Of a DNA stretch of 64,000 bases, positions 25,858 to 34,457 are shown one piece after another. How positions within the stretch are numbered: the stretch's first letter is position 1; each line of letters starts with the position of its first letter. The notes under the pieces were generated by a model. It was given only the letters and a program-made list of their open reading frames with translations. It was not told the origin of the DNA and did not search any database. Both the position numbers and the translations under genes were made by a program. The DNA comes from Pseudonocardia endophytica (GTDB taxonomy: Bacteria > Actinomycetota > Actinomycetes > Mycobacteriales > Pseudonocardiaceae), in contig NZ_SMFZ01000002.1 of NCBI RefSeq assembly GCF_004339565.1, forward strand, positions 1,364,001 through 1,428,000, read 5' to 3'.

Positions 25858-26655
25858 GTGCCCGCCACAACGTCCGCTACCCGACCGGCGGCTCCCACCG
25901 GGATGCGACGGCACGGCTGGATCCTCGTGCTCGTCGTCGGCGTGGCGCTGTTCCTGGTCGTCGAGCGCACGCTGGTCGCCACGCAGAACCCGAACTTCGT
26001 TCCGTCGGCGATCCTGCTCGGCGCGACGATCGTGCCCGCCGCGTTCCTGACGTTCGTCTACGGCCGCCGCCTGCCCTACGACGTCCCGGCGTCCGTCGTC
26101 GCGGGCACCGTCCTGCTGGGCGGCGTGATCGGCACGGTGGTCGCGGGCACGCTCGAGTTCGACGCGCAGCGTGACCTAGGCGTGCTTCCGACGGTCGGCA
26201 TCGGGCTGATCGAGGAGGCCAGCAAGCTGGTCCTCCCGCTGGCCGTGCTGCTGTTCGTCCCGCGCCTGCGGACCAGGGCCGACGGCCTGCTGCTCGGCGT
26301 CGCGTCCGGCGCGGGGTTCGCGGCGCTGGAGACGATGGGCTACGCGTTCACCACGCTGATCCAGTCGCGGGGCAGCATCACCGACACCGTCGACGTGCTG
26401 CTGCTGCGCGGCGTGATGAGCCCGGCCGGGCACATGACGTGGACCGGCATCTCGGCGGCCGCGCTGTTCACCGCGGCCGCGGGCGGGTGGACGGGCCGGA
26501 AGTTCTGGGCGTTCGTCGGGGCGTTCGTGGTCGCCGTCGCGCTGCACACGGCGTGGGACGCGGCGCCGTCGCTGATCGTGACCGGGGTGGTCGCCGTCGT
26601 GAGCCTCGCCGTTCTGCTGTGGACGGTGCACCGCACCATCCACCCTCGACGCTGA
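25858..26655 (+). CDS. PrsW-family intramembrane metalloprotease-like protein
   Basis: A 265-residue protein with about eight membrane segments. Motifs of the PrsW/CAAX-protease-like family are present: EEASKLVLP, FAALETMGYAF, GHMTWTG and HTAWD, which supply the glutamates and histidines of the putative metal site. PrsW cleaves anti-sigma factors in Bacillus; in actinomycetes the target is generally unknown. GTG start behind GAGGAGA. No anti-sigma gene adjoins it. Confidence 0.75.
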   Translation: MPATTSATRPAAPTGMRRHGWILVLVVGVALFLVVERTLVATQNPNFVPSAILLGATIVPAAFLTFVYGRRLPYDVPASVVAGTVLLGGVIGTVVAGTLEFDAQRDLGVLPTVGIGLIEEASKLVLPLAVLLFVPRLRTRADGLLLGVASGAGFAALETMGYAFTTLIQSRGSITDTVDVLLLRGVMSPAGHMTWTGISAAALFTAAAGGWTGRKFWAFVGAFVVAVALHTAWDAAPSLIVTGVVAVVSLAVLLWTVHRTIHPRR

Positions 26656-26795
26656 CTCCGCCGGCGGCGAACGCCCTGCGCAGGTTCCGCTCCTCCGGCC
26701 CGGCGATCGCGGCCTCCCTGGACCTGACCGACGGCGGACTCGCAGTCGATCGGGCGGGCGTCACCGAAAAATGATCGGGCCGCGGAATGCATCAC

Positions 26796-26824
26796 GGAAA
26801 TCGGATGGCTCCATCCCCGATTCC
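26796..26824. promoter_or_regulatory. Imperfect inverted repeat upstream of the P450 gene
   Basis: GGAAATCGGATGG and CCATCCCCGATTCC face each other across CT, in an AT-richer stretch 66 bp before the P450 start. It may be an operator; no second copy seen. Confidence 0.3.
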
Positions 26825-26889
26825 GTATTGGTGGGAGGTGAACACGAATTCATAGGGTGGGTCGCCCGATGTGACGAGGAGGTCCCACC

Positions 26890-28092
26890 ATGCCCGCGAC
26901 GCTCGATCTGACCGATTCCGGCTTCCTGACCGGAGACCGGCACGACGAGTACCGCGCACTGCGCGACGGAGGCGCCGTGCTCGTTGTCGGGGAGCCGGAC
27001 GCACCGACCCGGCTGATCACCCGGTACGACGACGTCCAGGCCGTCCTGCGGGACACGTCCGGCCGCATGCAGGAGGCCGGCCAGGACGCTCCACCGTGGA
27101 TGGAGCACGGACCGGCGCTGCGCCGACTGCGCGCCAACATGGTCCAGACGGATCGTCCGGTCCACACGCGACTGCGCGGCGTCGTCGCACCGCTGTTCAC
27201 GGGACGCAGGGTCGAGACACTCCGCGAGGCCGCGGCGACCGAGGTGACGGCGGAGCTGGACGCCCTCACCTCGTCCGGAGGGTCGTTCGACGCCGTCACG
27301 CAGCTCGCCGCCCGGGTGCCGCGCGGCGTCCTGCGCCTTCTGATCGGAATGCCGGACGACGACTGGGAACCGATCCTCGCGGCTCAGACCGACTTTCTGA
27401 TGATCTTCTCCCCGTTCCCGCTCGACGACGCGCGGCGCGACCGTCTGGACGAGGTGGCGCAGTTCTACTTCGACTATTTCGATGGTCTCCTCGGACGCGC
27501 CGCCGAGCCGACCGAGCTCGTGCGGCGGCTGCTGGACGCCGAGCAGGCCGGTGAGCTGTCCCGCGACGAGGTGCTCTCACTCCTGCACACGGTGCTCGAC
27601 GCCGGGTTCGAGACGACCCGGACGTCGATCTCCAACGCGGTCGAGCTGTTCGCGACGGTGCCGGGCCTGCACGACCGCGTTCGCGCGGACCCGTCGCTGG
27701 TCGAGGGGACGGCGGAGGAGACGCTGCGGCTGCGGGCTCCGGTGCAGCTGATCCCGCGGATCCTGACCGAGGACCGGGTCGTCTCGGACGGCACGACGGT
27801 GCCCGCCGGTGCGCACACGCTCTGCGTGCTCGGCTCGGCGAACCTCGACGAGCGCACGTTCGACGACCCGGGCAGCGCCGACCCGAGGCGGGCGAACGCG
27901 TCGAAGCACCTGTCGTTCGGCGGCGGGCTGCACCACTGCCTCGGCGCCCCGCTGGCCCGGATCCAGCTGCAGGAGACCGTGGCCGGCCTGGCGCGACGGT
28001 TCTGCCGGATCGAGCCGGACGGGCCGTCGGAGCGGTACCCGTCGCTGATGTTCCCGGCGCTGTCCACGCTGCCGGTCCGGGCTCAGGCCTGA
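26890..28092 (+). CDS. Cytochrome P450
   Basis: A 400-residue bacterial class I P450. The helix-C motif DRPVHTRLR, I-helix oxygen-activation site AGFETT (238-243), K-helix E277-R280 (ETLR) and haem loop FGGGLHHCLG with Cys350 are all intact. Soluble, needs ferredoxin and reductase, neither encoded nearby. ATG behind GAGGAGG. Its 3' end overlaps the convergent LysR gene by 10 bp. Substrate unknown. Confidence 0.93.
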   Translation: MPATLDLTDSGFLTGDRHDEYRALRDGGAVLVVGEPDAPTRLITRYDDVQAVLRDTSGRMQEAGQDAPPWMEHGPALRRLRANMVQTDRPVHTRLRGVVAPLFTGRRVETLREAAATEVTAELDALTSSGGSFDAVTQLAARVPRGVLRLLIGMPDDDWEPILAAQTDFLMIFSPFPLDDARRDRLDEVAQFYFDYFDGLLGRAAEPTELVRRLLDAEQAGELSRDEVLSLLHTVLDAGFETTRTSISNAVELFATVPGLHDRVRADPSLVEGTAEETLRLRAPVQLIPRILTEDRVVSDGTTVPAGAHTLCVLGSANLDERTFDDPGSADPRRANASKHLSFGGGLHHCLGAPLARIQLQETVAGLARRFCRIEPDGPSERYPSLMFPALSTLPVRAQA

Positions 28093-29006
28093 CCGGCGAG
28101 TTTCCGTTCGGCGACGGCGCGCAGCGCGTCCACGGCGGCGCGCTGCAACGGGGAGAAGTACTGCGCCTCGCGGTGGAACAGGCCGATGCTCTCGACGAGC
28201 GTGGCGTCGGTGAACCGGACGGCCCGCAGGCGCCCGAGCGCGGCGTCCTCGGCGACGCAGTACTCCGGCGCCAGGCAGACCCAGCCGTTGGCGATCACCG
28301 CCCGCTTCAGCGACTCGGCGTGCCCGAGCCGGATCACGTAGGACAGGGGTCCGACGCCGTGGGCGGCCAGCTGGTCGGCGAGCGTCCGCTCGATCGCGAC
28401 CCCGGCGGGAACTCCGACGACCGGCAGCCCGGCGACATCGGCGAGCGGGATCTCGTCCGCGTCCGGCGGGCCGTCGACGGCCGCGCACAGCACCAGCGGC
28501 TCGTCCCAGAGCTTCTCCGGGTGCAGCGGGCCGGGGTCGACGTCGTCGAACCAGGTGGTGACGGCGAAGTCGACCTCGCCGATCTCGGTGCTGCGCAACG
28601 CCCGCGCCGGCTCGTTGATGTGCACGGTGATGTCCGCGCCCGGCCGGTCCCGGCGCAGGTCGGTCATCAGCGGCGGCAGCAGGTAGGTGCCGATCGCCAT
28701 GCTCGACGCGACGGACAGCGAGCCGGCCGCGCCGCTGGTCAGGTCGTCGATGTCGCGCTGGACCCGCGCGCTGCCGGCCAGCACCTCCCTGGCCCACGCG
28801 TGGAACCGCCTGCCCGCCTCGGTGAGGGCGATCCGGCGCCCGTCGCGGACGAACAGCGGCGCGTTCACGGCCTTCTCCACGATCCGCAGCTGCGCCGACA
28901 CCCACGGCTGCGCGACCTGCAGCCGCTCGGCGGCCCGGGTCACGCCGCCCTCGTCGACGACCGTGCAGAACAACTCCAGGCGGCGCAGCTGCATCTGCAG
29001 GTCCAT
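28083..29006 (-). CDS. LysR-family transcriptional regulator
   Basis: A 307-residue LysR protein. The N-terminal helix-turn-helix is LELFCTVVDEGGVTRAAERLQVAQPWVSAQLRIVE, shown here by its core AAERLQVAQPWVS, followed by a periplasmic-binding-like effector domain. ATG 29006 is set by the start of the HTH. It is divergent from the LLM-FAH-OCD-DapA-cupin operon with a 99-bp shared promoter region, so it most likely senses that pathway's substrate or intermediate. Confidence 0.9.
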   Translation of the reverse strand: MDLQMQLRRLELFCTVVDEGGVTRAAERLQVAQPWVSAQLRIVEKAVNAPLFVRDGRRIALTEAGRRFHAWAREVLAGSARVQRDIDDLTSGAAGSLSVASSMAIGTYLLPPLMTDLRRDRPGADITVHINEPARALRSTEIGEVDFAVTTWFDDVDPGPLHPEKLWDEPLVLCAAVDGPPDADEIPLADVAGLPVVGVPAGVAIERTLADQLAAHGVGPLSYVIRLGHAESLKRAVIANGWVCLAPEYCVAEDAALGRLRAVRFTDATLVESIGLFHREAQYFSPLQRAAVDALRAVAERKLAGQA

Positions 29007-29017
29007 ACGGCAGAGCT

Positions 29018-29025
29018 TATCGATA
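29018..29025. promoter_or_regulatory. TATCGATA palindrome in LysR divergent promoter
   Basis: An 8-bp palindrome inside the AT-rich part of the 99-bp divergent region, 12 bp from the LysR ATG. Position suits autorepression. Confidence 0.35.
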
Positions 29026-29105
29026 GAGCCGGACATTCGTCGTAGTGCTATGGGTCGTGTCGCCCTAGCGTCGTCGGAGCCCACCACGGACGAGGAGGTC
29101 CCGAG

Positions 29106-30230
29106 ATGAACCCGCTGCTCGGCGGCAACGCACTGAAGCTCGGTTTGTTCTGCACGAACGGGTCCGGTGCGTCGCAGACGCTCGTGCCGGAGGCGCCGGA
29201 GATGTCCTGGGACATGTCGCTGCGCACGGCCCGTGCGGCCGACCGCGCCGGTCTGGAGGCCGTGGTCCCGTTCGCGCGCTGGAAGGGCTACGCCGAGAAC
29301 CGGCCGGAGCACCGGGCCGGACGCGTGATGGACCCGTTCACGTGGGCCGCCGGCATCGCCGCGGCCACCGATGACATCGGCGTGTTCGCGACGTCGCACG
29401 CCCCGACCCTGCACCCGATCGTCGCCGCCAAGCAGGCGGCGACCGTCGACCACATCTCCGGCGGGCGGTTCGCCCTGAACGTCGTCGGCGGCTGGAACCG
29501 GCCGGAGCTGGAGATGTTCGGCGCGGCGCTGCGTGAGCACGACGAGCGCTACGACCACCTCGCCGAGTGGCTGCACGTCCTGCGGACACTGTGGGCGGAG
29601 ACCGACGAGTTCGACTTCCACGGCGCGTTCTTCGACGTCGTCGGCGGCGTCTCGCAGCCGAAGCCGCTCCAGTCCCGGGTCCCGATCATGAATGCCGGCG
29701 GGTCGCCGCGGGGCATGCGCTTCGCCGCCGAGCACGCCGACCTGTGCTTCGTGATCGTCCACTCCGAACAGGAGGCGGCGATCCGCGAGCAGGTCGAGGG
29801 CTACAAGCAGATGGCCCGCGACGAGTTCGGCCGCGAGGTCCAGGTGTGGACGCACACGGTCGTCGTGCAGCGCGACACCGACGCCGAGGCGCAGGCGTAC
29901 CTGCGCCGGTTCTCCGTCGAGTACGAGGACGTCGAGAGCATCGAGGCCTGGATGCGTCTGCAGGGTGCGAACACCCAGGTCATGCCGCCCGACGTGCTGG
30001 CGGCGATGCGCCAGCGCTTCGCCGCGGGAGCGGGTGGGTTCCCGCTGGTCGGGACGTCGGAGACGATCGCGGAGAAGCTGGAGACGCTGAGCGCGTCCGG
30101 GATCGACGGGGCGCTGCTGACCTGGGTCGACTACGACGAGGGGCTCGCCGCGTTCACCGCCGACGTGCTGCCGCGGCTGGAGAAGGCGGGCCTGCGGGCC
30201 CCGGTGGCGCAGCCGGTGGGCGTCGCATGA
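29106..30230 (+). CDS. LLM-class flavin-dependent monooxygenase (RutA/SsuD-like)
   Basis: A 374-residue TIM-barrel luciferase-like monooxygenase. Recognisable are AAKQAATVDHISGGRFALNVVGGWN and HDERYDHLAEWL, here the motif DHISGGRFALNVV, which bind reduced FMN in RutA, SsuD and relatives. No flavin reductase is encoded beside it, so FMNH2 would come from elsewhere. It is first of five genes joined by 4-nt overlaps and faces a LysR gene. It probably oxygenates a heterocycle or small carbonyl compound to begin the pathway (inference). Confidence 0.85.
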   Translation: MNPLLGGNALKLGLFCTNGSGASQTLVPEAPEMSWDMSLRTARAADRAGLEAVVPFARWKGYAENRPEHRAGRVMDPFTWAAGIAAATDDIGVFATSHAPTLHPIVAAKQAATVDHISGGRFALNVVGGWNRPELEMFGAALREHDERYDHLAEWLHVLRTLWAETDEFDFHGAFFDVVGGVSQPKPLQSRVPIMNAGGSPRGMRFAAEHADLCFVIVHSEQEAAIREQVEGYKQMARDEFGREVQVWTHTVVVQRDTDAEAQAYLRRFSVEYEDVESIEAWMRLQGANTQVMPPDVLAAMRQRFAAGAGGFPLVGTSETIAEKLETLSASGIDGALLTWVDYDEGLAAFTADVLPRLEKAGLRAPVAQPVGVA

Positions 30231-31060
30231 GGCTGGCGCGCTTCCGCACCGGCTCCGGTTCCCGCGGTTTCGGGGTGGTCGGGGACGGGGCCGTCGCCCG
30301 GCTGGACCACCGGGTCCCGTCCTTCGCGGACCTTCTCGCCGCGCCGGAACCCGCCCGGCCCGACGACCCCCGTGTGTCGATCGACGACCTCGCCTGGGAG
30401 CCGCCGCTCGGCGACCATCCGAAGATCGTCTGTGTCGGGTTCAACTACGCCGCGCACGCCGGGGAGTCCGACCGGGCGGTCGAGGCGCCGGAGCACCCGA
30501 CGCTGTTCACGCGCTTCGGGGACTCGTTCGTCGGTGCCGGGACGCCCGTCGTCCGCCCGGCGTGCGAGGACTCGCTGGACTGGGAGGGAGAGGCCGCGCT
30601 CGTGATCGGCAGGCCGGGGCGACGGATCCCGCCGGAGAAGGCGGCCGACCACGTCGCCGGTGTCACGTGCGTGGCGGAGAACAGCGTCCGCGGCTGGCAG
30701 CTGCACTCGAACCAGGCGACGGCGGGCAAGAACTGGCACCACAGCGGCGCCGTCGGCCCGTGGGTCACGACGTCCGACGAGATCGGCACGGCGCCGCTGC
30801 GGGTCACCACGCGCCTGAACGGCGAGACCGTCCAGGACGACGCGACCGACCGGCTGACGTTCGGGTTCGCCGAGCTCGTCGCGTACGTCAGCACGTTCAC
30901 GCCGCTGCGGCCCGGCGACCTGATCGCGACCGGCACACCGAAGGGGATCGGGTTCCGGCGCGACCCGCCGCGGTTCCTGCGGCCGGGGGACGAGCTGGAG
31001 GTCGAGGTGTCCGGGGTCGGGGTGCTGCGCCACGGCGTCGTGGACGAGGAGGGGACATGA
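30227..31060 (+). CDS. Fumarylacetoacetate hydrolase-fold enzyme
   Basis: A 277-residue FAH-fold protein. The core KIVCVGFNYAAHAGES, the metal pair in DWEGEAALVIG and the terminal ATGTPKGIGF are typical of FAH/HpcE/FAHD enzymes that hydrolyse or decarboxylate beta-diketo acids. The usual NDVSARD segment reads ENSVRGW, so one acidic metal ligand appears lost, which may mean altered chemistry. ATGA overlap with the LLM gene and 4-nt overlap with the next. Confidence 0.82.
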   Translation: MRLARFRTGSGSRGFGVVGDGAVARLDHRVPSFADLLAAPEPARPDDPRVSIDDLAWEPPLGDHPKIVCVGFNYAAHAGESDRAVEAPEHPTLFTRFGDSFVGAGTPVVRPACEDSLDWEGEAALVIGRPGRRIPPEKAADHVAGVTCVAENSVRGWQLHSNQATAGKNWHHSGAVGPWVTTSDEIGTAPLRVTTRLNGETVQDDATDRLTFGFAELVAYVSTFTPLRPGDLIATGTPKGIGFRRDPPRFLRPGDELEVEVSGVGVLRHGVVDEEGT

Positions 31061-31971
31061 GGTTCTGGACCGAGGACGACGTCCGGGCGCAGGTCACGAT
31101 GGCGCAGGCCATCGGCTCCGTGGAGCGGATCCTGACGCACGAGGCCACGGGCGCCGCGTGGAACCTGGACAAGACGATGGCCACCTGGCCGGTCGGCGAC
31201 GCCAGGGGGAGCGCGCACGCGCTCGGCGCCGTGGACCGTGACGCCGACCTGGCCGTGTTCAAGACGTGGGTGAACACCCCGTCCGGTGCGAGCGCGCTGA
31301 TGACGCTGTTCGCGGCGTCCGACGGCGCGACGCTCGGTGTGGCGGAGGCGGGCACGGCAGGTGCGCTGCGGACGGCGGCCGTGTCCGGTGTCGCGACGCG
31401 ACGTCTGTCCGATCCGGACGCCGACGAGCTCGCCGTGCTCGGTGCGGGACGGCAGGCGCTGCGGCAGGTCGAGGCCGTCGCGGCGGTGCGCCCGTTGCGG
31501 CTGGTGCGGGTGTGGAACCGGACCCGTGACCGCGCGGAGTCGCTCGCCGGTCAGGTTCGCGACGAGCTGGGACTCGAGGCACGGGTCGCGGCGACGGTGG
31601 AGGACGCGACCCGGGACGCGCCGGTCGTCACGCTCGTGACGCGTGCCGCCGAGCCGTTCCTGCGCGGCGAGCACCTGGCCGTCGGTGCGCACCTGAACGC
31701 CGTCGGCGCGATCCTGCCGTCGCACGCCGAGTTCGAGCCCGCGCTGCTCGATGACGCCGCACCCGTCGTCGTGGACAGCGAGGAGAACGCCCGGCGGGCG
31801 TCGCGGGAGCTGCGCGAGCACGACAGGTGGGACGCCGTGCACACGCTCGCCGAGCTCGTCACCGACAAGGTGACGCGCCCGGCCGAGCCGCGCTGCACCG
31901 TGTTCAAGCCGATGGGGATGGGCCTGTCCGACCTGGCCGTCGCCGCCCTGCTCGTCGGGGGTGCCGCGTGA
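31057..31971 (+). CDS. Ornithine cyclodeaminase/mu-crystallin family protein
   Basis: A 304-residue OCD/mu-crystallin family member. The N-terminal domain has the conserved lysine in AVFKTWVN, and the NAD site is LAVLGAGRQALRQVEA. Members act as cyclodeaminases, alanine dehydrogenases or reductases of cyclic imines (ketimine or pyrroline-2-carboxylate). In this operon a ketimine or imine reduction after ring opening is the most natural reading (inference). Start behind GAGGAGGGG and overlapping the FAH stop. Confidence 0.82.
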   Translation: MRFWTEDDVRAQVTMAQAIGSVERILTHEATGAAWNLDKTMATWPVGDARGSAHALGAVDRDADLAVFKTWVNTPSGASALMTLFAASDGATLGVAEAGTAGALRTAAVSGVATRRLSDPDADELAVLGAGRQALRQVEAVAAVRPLRLVRVWNRTRDRAESLAGQVRDELGLEARVAATVEDATRDAPVVTLVTRAAEPFLRGEHLAVGAHLNAVGAILPSHAEFEPALLDDAAPVVVDSEENARRASRELREHDRWDAVHTLAELVTDKVTRPAEPRCTVFKPMGMGLSDLAVAALLVGGAA

Positions 31972-32900
31972 AGTTCCGCAGCGACCCCGCGCGCATCCGC
32001 GGCTCGATCGCCCCGGTCGTCACCCCGTTCTCCGACGACGGCGCACCCGACCTCGCGTCGCTCCGCACGCTCGTCCGGTGGCAGCTCGACGCCGGCTCGC
32101 ACGGCATCTCGATCGGCGGATCGACCGGGGAGCCGTCCGCGCAGACCGTCGCCGAACGGATCGACGCGATCCGCGCCGTCGCCGCCGAGGTCGACGACGC
32201 CGTCCCGGTCCTGCCCGGCACCGGTTCGGCGAAGCTGGACGAGACGCTGGAGATCACGGCCGCCGCCCGCGACGCCGGTGCCGACGCGGCCCTGGTGATC
32301 ACGCCGTACTACGCCCGTCCGACGCAGGAAGCGTTGTACCGCTGGTACTCCGCGGTCGCCGTCGAGTTCCCGGACCTGCCGATCGTGATCTACAACGTGC
32401 CGTCGCGGACCGCCGTCGACGTCGCACCCGAGACCGTGGAGCGGCTGTTCCGCGACCACGAGAACGTCGTCGGGATCAAGGAGACGACGAAGGACTTCGA
32501 GCACTTCTCGCGCGTCCTGCAGCGCTGCGGGCGCGAGCTGCTCGTCTGGTCCGGCATCGAGCTGCTCGGCCTGCCGCTGCTCGCGCTCGGCGGCGCCGGG
32601 TTCGTCTCCGCGGTCGCCAACCTCGCTCCGCGGGCCGTCGCCCGGATGTACGACGCGTGGGAGTCCGGCGACCACGAGACCGCCCGCGATCTGCACTACG
32701 CGCTGCACCCGCTGGTGGACCTGCTGTTCGTCGAGACGAATCCGGCTCCGGCGAAGTGGGTGCTCCACCAGCAGGGCCGATTGGCCTCGCCGCACGTGCG
32801 GCCGCCGCTGGTCCCGCTCGGCTCCGACCGCGTCCCCGACGTCCGAGCGCTGCTCGACGAGGGCGCCCACCTGCTCGAACCCGGAAAGGAACTCCCGTGA
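31968..32900 (+). CDS. DapA/NAL-family lyase (dihydrodipicolinate synthase-like)
   Basis: A 310-residue class I aldolase-fold enzyme. The GGSTGE motif (50-55), Tyr142 (YNVPSRT) and Schiff-base Lys171 (GIKETT) are intact. Family members add or release pyruvate or 2-oxoacids. As this is the fourth gene of a catabolic-looking operon, retro-aldol release of pyruvate or a related step fits better than lysine synthesis. GTG start overlaps the previous stop by four bases. Confidence 0.87.
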   Translation: MKFRSDPARIRGSIAPVVTPFSDDGAPDLASLRTLVRWQLDAGSHGISIGGSTGEPSAQTVAERIDAIRAVAAEVDDAVPVLPGTGSAKLDETLEITAAARDAGADAALVITPYYARPTQEALYRWYSAVAVEFPDLPIVIYNVPSRTAVDVAPETVERLFRDHENVVGIKETTKDFEHFSRVLQRCGRELLVWSGIELLGLPLLALGGAGFVSAVANLAPRAVARMYDAWESGDHETARDLHYALHPLVDLLFVETNPAPAKWVLHQQGRLASPHVRPPLVPLGSDRVPDVRALLDEGAHLLEPGKELP

Positions 32901-34006
32901 GCATCACCGACACCCGTACCGCGGCCCGCATGGTCGACCTGTCCGGCGACCCGGCGTCCAGACCGCAGCCGTGGGCGCCGATCAAGGTCACCCGCGCCGA
33001 GATCGAGGCCGAGATCGACCGCCTCGCGTCCGCGCCCCGGCCGGCGAACGGGCGCCGCGTCGGCCGGATCGTGCACCCGTCGGCCACCGCGCCGGGGCTC
33101 GGGTTCGCGCCCGGGATCTCGGTCGCGATCGAGGTGCTGAACCCCTGCGAGCAGGCGGACCCGTTGCGCGAGAACGCCCACCGCGTCGAGATCGGCATCG
33201 CCGGGTCCGGGCGGATCGACACCGGCGACGGGGAGATCGCGCTCGCCCACCTCGACGTCGCGAACCTGCCGTCGATGAAGCCGTTCCGGTTCCGCAACGA
33301 CGGCCCCGACGTGTGGGCGCGCCTGTCCTACTCGAACGCGGCGCTGCTGGAGCAGCTCGGCGTGCACTACGCCGAGGACGTGGACCGGGTGTGGTCCTCC
33401 ACGCCGGTGTCCGAACAGGACGACCAGTACACCCGGGTCACCGCGCCGGACATCGCGATCGGTGACTCCGGCGCCCGGCTGCGCGGCTACGAGCACCTCG
33501 TCGACATCGAGGTCGTCGACTCCCGCGCGCTGCACTGGCCGTGGGCCGAGGTGTCGCCGCACCTGTCGCAGACGCTCGGCGACGGCAGGCGGACGATCAT
33601 GGCGCTGTACAACCCGGCGTCGCAGCGCAGGCAGGGCGCCACGCACAACTTCTTCGTGACGGCCACGTCGATGCCGCCCGGACGCCCGCCGCGCCCGCGC
33701 GGACCCGGGCACCGGCACTCGTCGGCGGCGATCAACTACCACGTGCGGGGCACCGGGTTCAGCACCGTCGACGGGCAGGACATCAGCTGGGAGGCAGGCG
33801 ATCTGCTGCTCTCCGCGCCCGGCTGGCTGGAGCACGCGCACTACGAGGGCCCGGACGGCATCGCCGTCTACACCGTCCAGGACCACCCGCTGCACATCGG
33901 CATGGAGTCGCTCGTGTGGCAGGAGAAGATGGACGGCCCGGTGCTGGCGCTCGGGTCGGAGGCCGGGCAGACCGGCTACGTCGGGCCGCGCGAGGCCGGG
34001 GCCTGA
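32897..34006 (+). CDS. Bicupin, gentisate/hydroxynaphthoate dioxygenase-like
   Basis: A 369-residue two-cupin protein. The C-terminal cupin carries GHRHSSAAINYHV with two histidines and a later HAH pair (WLEHAHYEG); the N-terminal half repeats the fold with weaker motifs (ENAHRVEIG). This suits an Fe(II) ring-cleaving dioxygenase of the gentisate/salicylate 1,2-dioxygenase type, but a sensor or isomerase cannot be excluded. Last gene of the LysR-linked operon; it ends one base from the convergent VOC gene. Confidence 0.75.
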   Translation: MSITDTRTAARMVDLSGDPASRPQPWAPIKVTRAEIEAEIDRLASAPRPANGRRVGRIVHPSATAPGLGFAPGISVAIEVLNPCEQADPLRENAHRVEIGIAGSGRIDTGDGEIALAHLDVANLPSMKPFRFRNDGPDVWARLSYSNAALLEQLGVHYAEDVDRVWSSTPVSEQDDQYTRVTAPDIAIGDSGARLRGYEHLVDIEVVDSRALHWPWAEVSPHLSQTLGDGRRTIMALYNPASQRRQGATHNFFVTATSMPPGRPPRPRGPGHRHSSAAINYHVRGTGFSTVDGQDISWEAGDLLLSAPGWLEHAHYEGPDGIAVYTVQDHPLHIGMESLVWQEKMDGPVLALGSEAGQTGYVGPREAGA

Positions 34007-34007
34007 C

Positions 34008-34442
34008 TCACCAGGGAGCGACGACGGTCCCGCCCCACTCGGCGGGATCCACGTCGCGCACGGTCCGGGTCAGCTCCCAGCGGTGCCCGCCCGGGTCTTC
34101 GACGACGCACGCCCGCTCGCCGTACGGGTGCGTCACCGGTTCCTGGTGCACGACGGCGCCCGCCTCCAGCGCACGGGCGAACGCGACGTCGACGTCGTCG
34201 ACCCGGAGCTTGATCTCGTGCGAGTACCCGTCCGGTGACGGTGCCCTGCGGTCGCCGCCGTCGTCCGCGACGACGACGGCGCCGTCGGCCCCGACCCGCA
34301 TCTGGGAGCGGTGCGCGTCGCCGATCCGCACGCGTTCGGAGAACCCGAACGCCGCCTCCAGGAACGCGACGGCGGCACGCACGTCGGGATAGACCAGCAC
34401 GGGCGTGACCGTCGGCGGCGGTGCGGAACGGTTCGTCGTCAC
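34008..34442 (-). CDS. VOC/glyoxalase-fold protein
   Basis: A 144-residue vicinal-oxygen-chelate protein: TPVLVYPDVRAAVAFLEAAFGF at the start (motif AVAFLEAAFGF) and VEDPGGHRWELTR at the end are typical of PhnB/glyoxalase-like proteins. Possible metal ligands are H in SHEIKLRV and E in WELTR. It follows the tandem TetR gene by 15 bp on the same strand and may be co-transcribed. Function unknown; resistance or isomerase roles are common. Confidence 0.75.
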   Translation of the reverse strand: MTTNRSAPPPTVTPVLVYPDVRAAVAFLEAAFGFSERVRIGDAHRSQMRVGADGAVVVADDGGDRRAPSPDGYSHEIKLRVDDVDVAFARALEAGAVVHQEPVTHPYGERACVVEDPGGHRWELTRTVRDVDPAEWGGTVVAPW

Positions 34443-34457
34443 GCGCCGGGAGCGTAC

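Noticed and set aside
31968..32900. Housekeeping dapA for lysine synthesis
   Set aside because: Embedded in a catabolic-type operon with 4-nt overlaps; family fold alone does not give DHDPS function.
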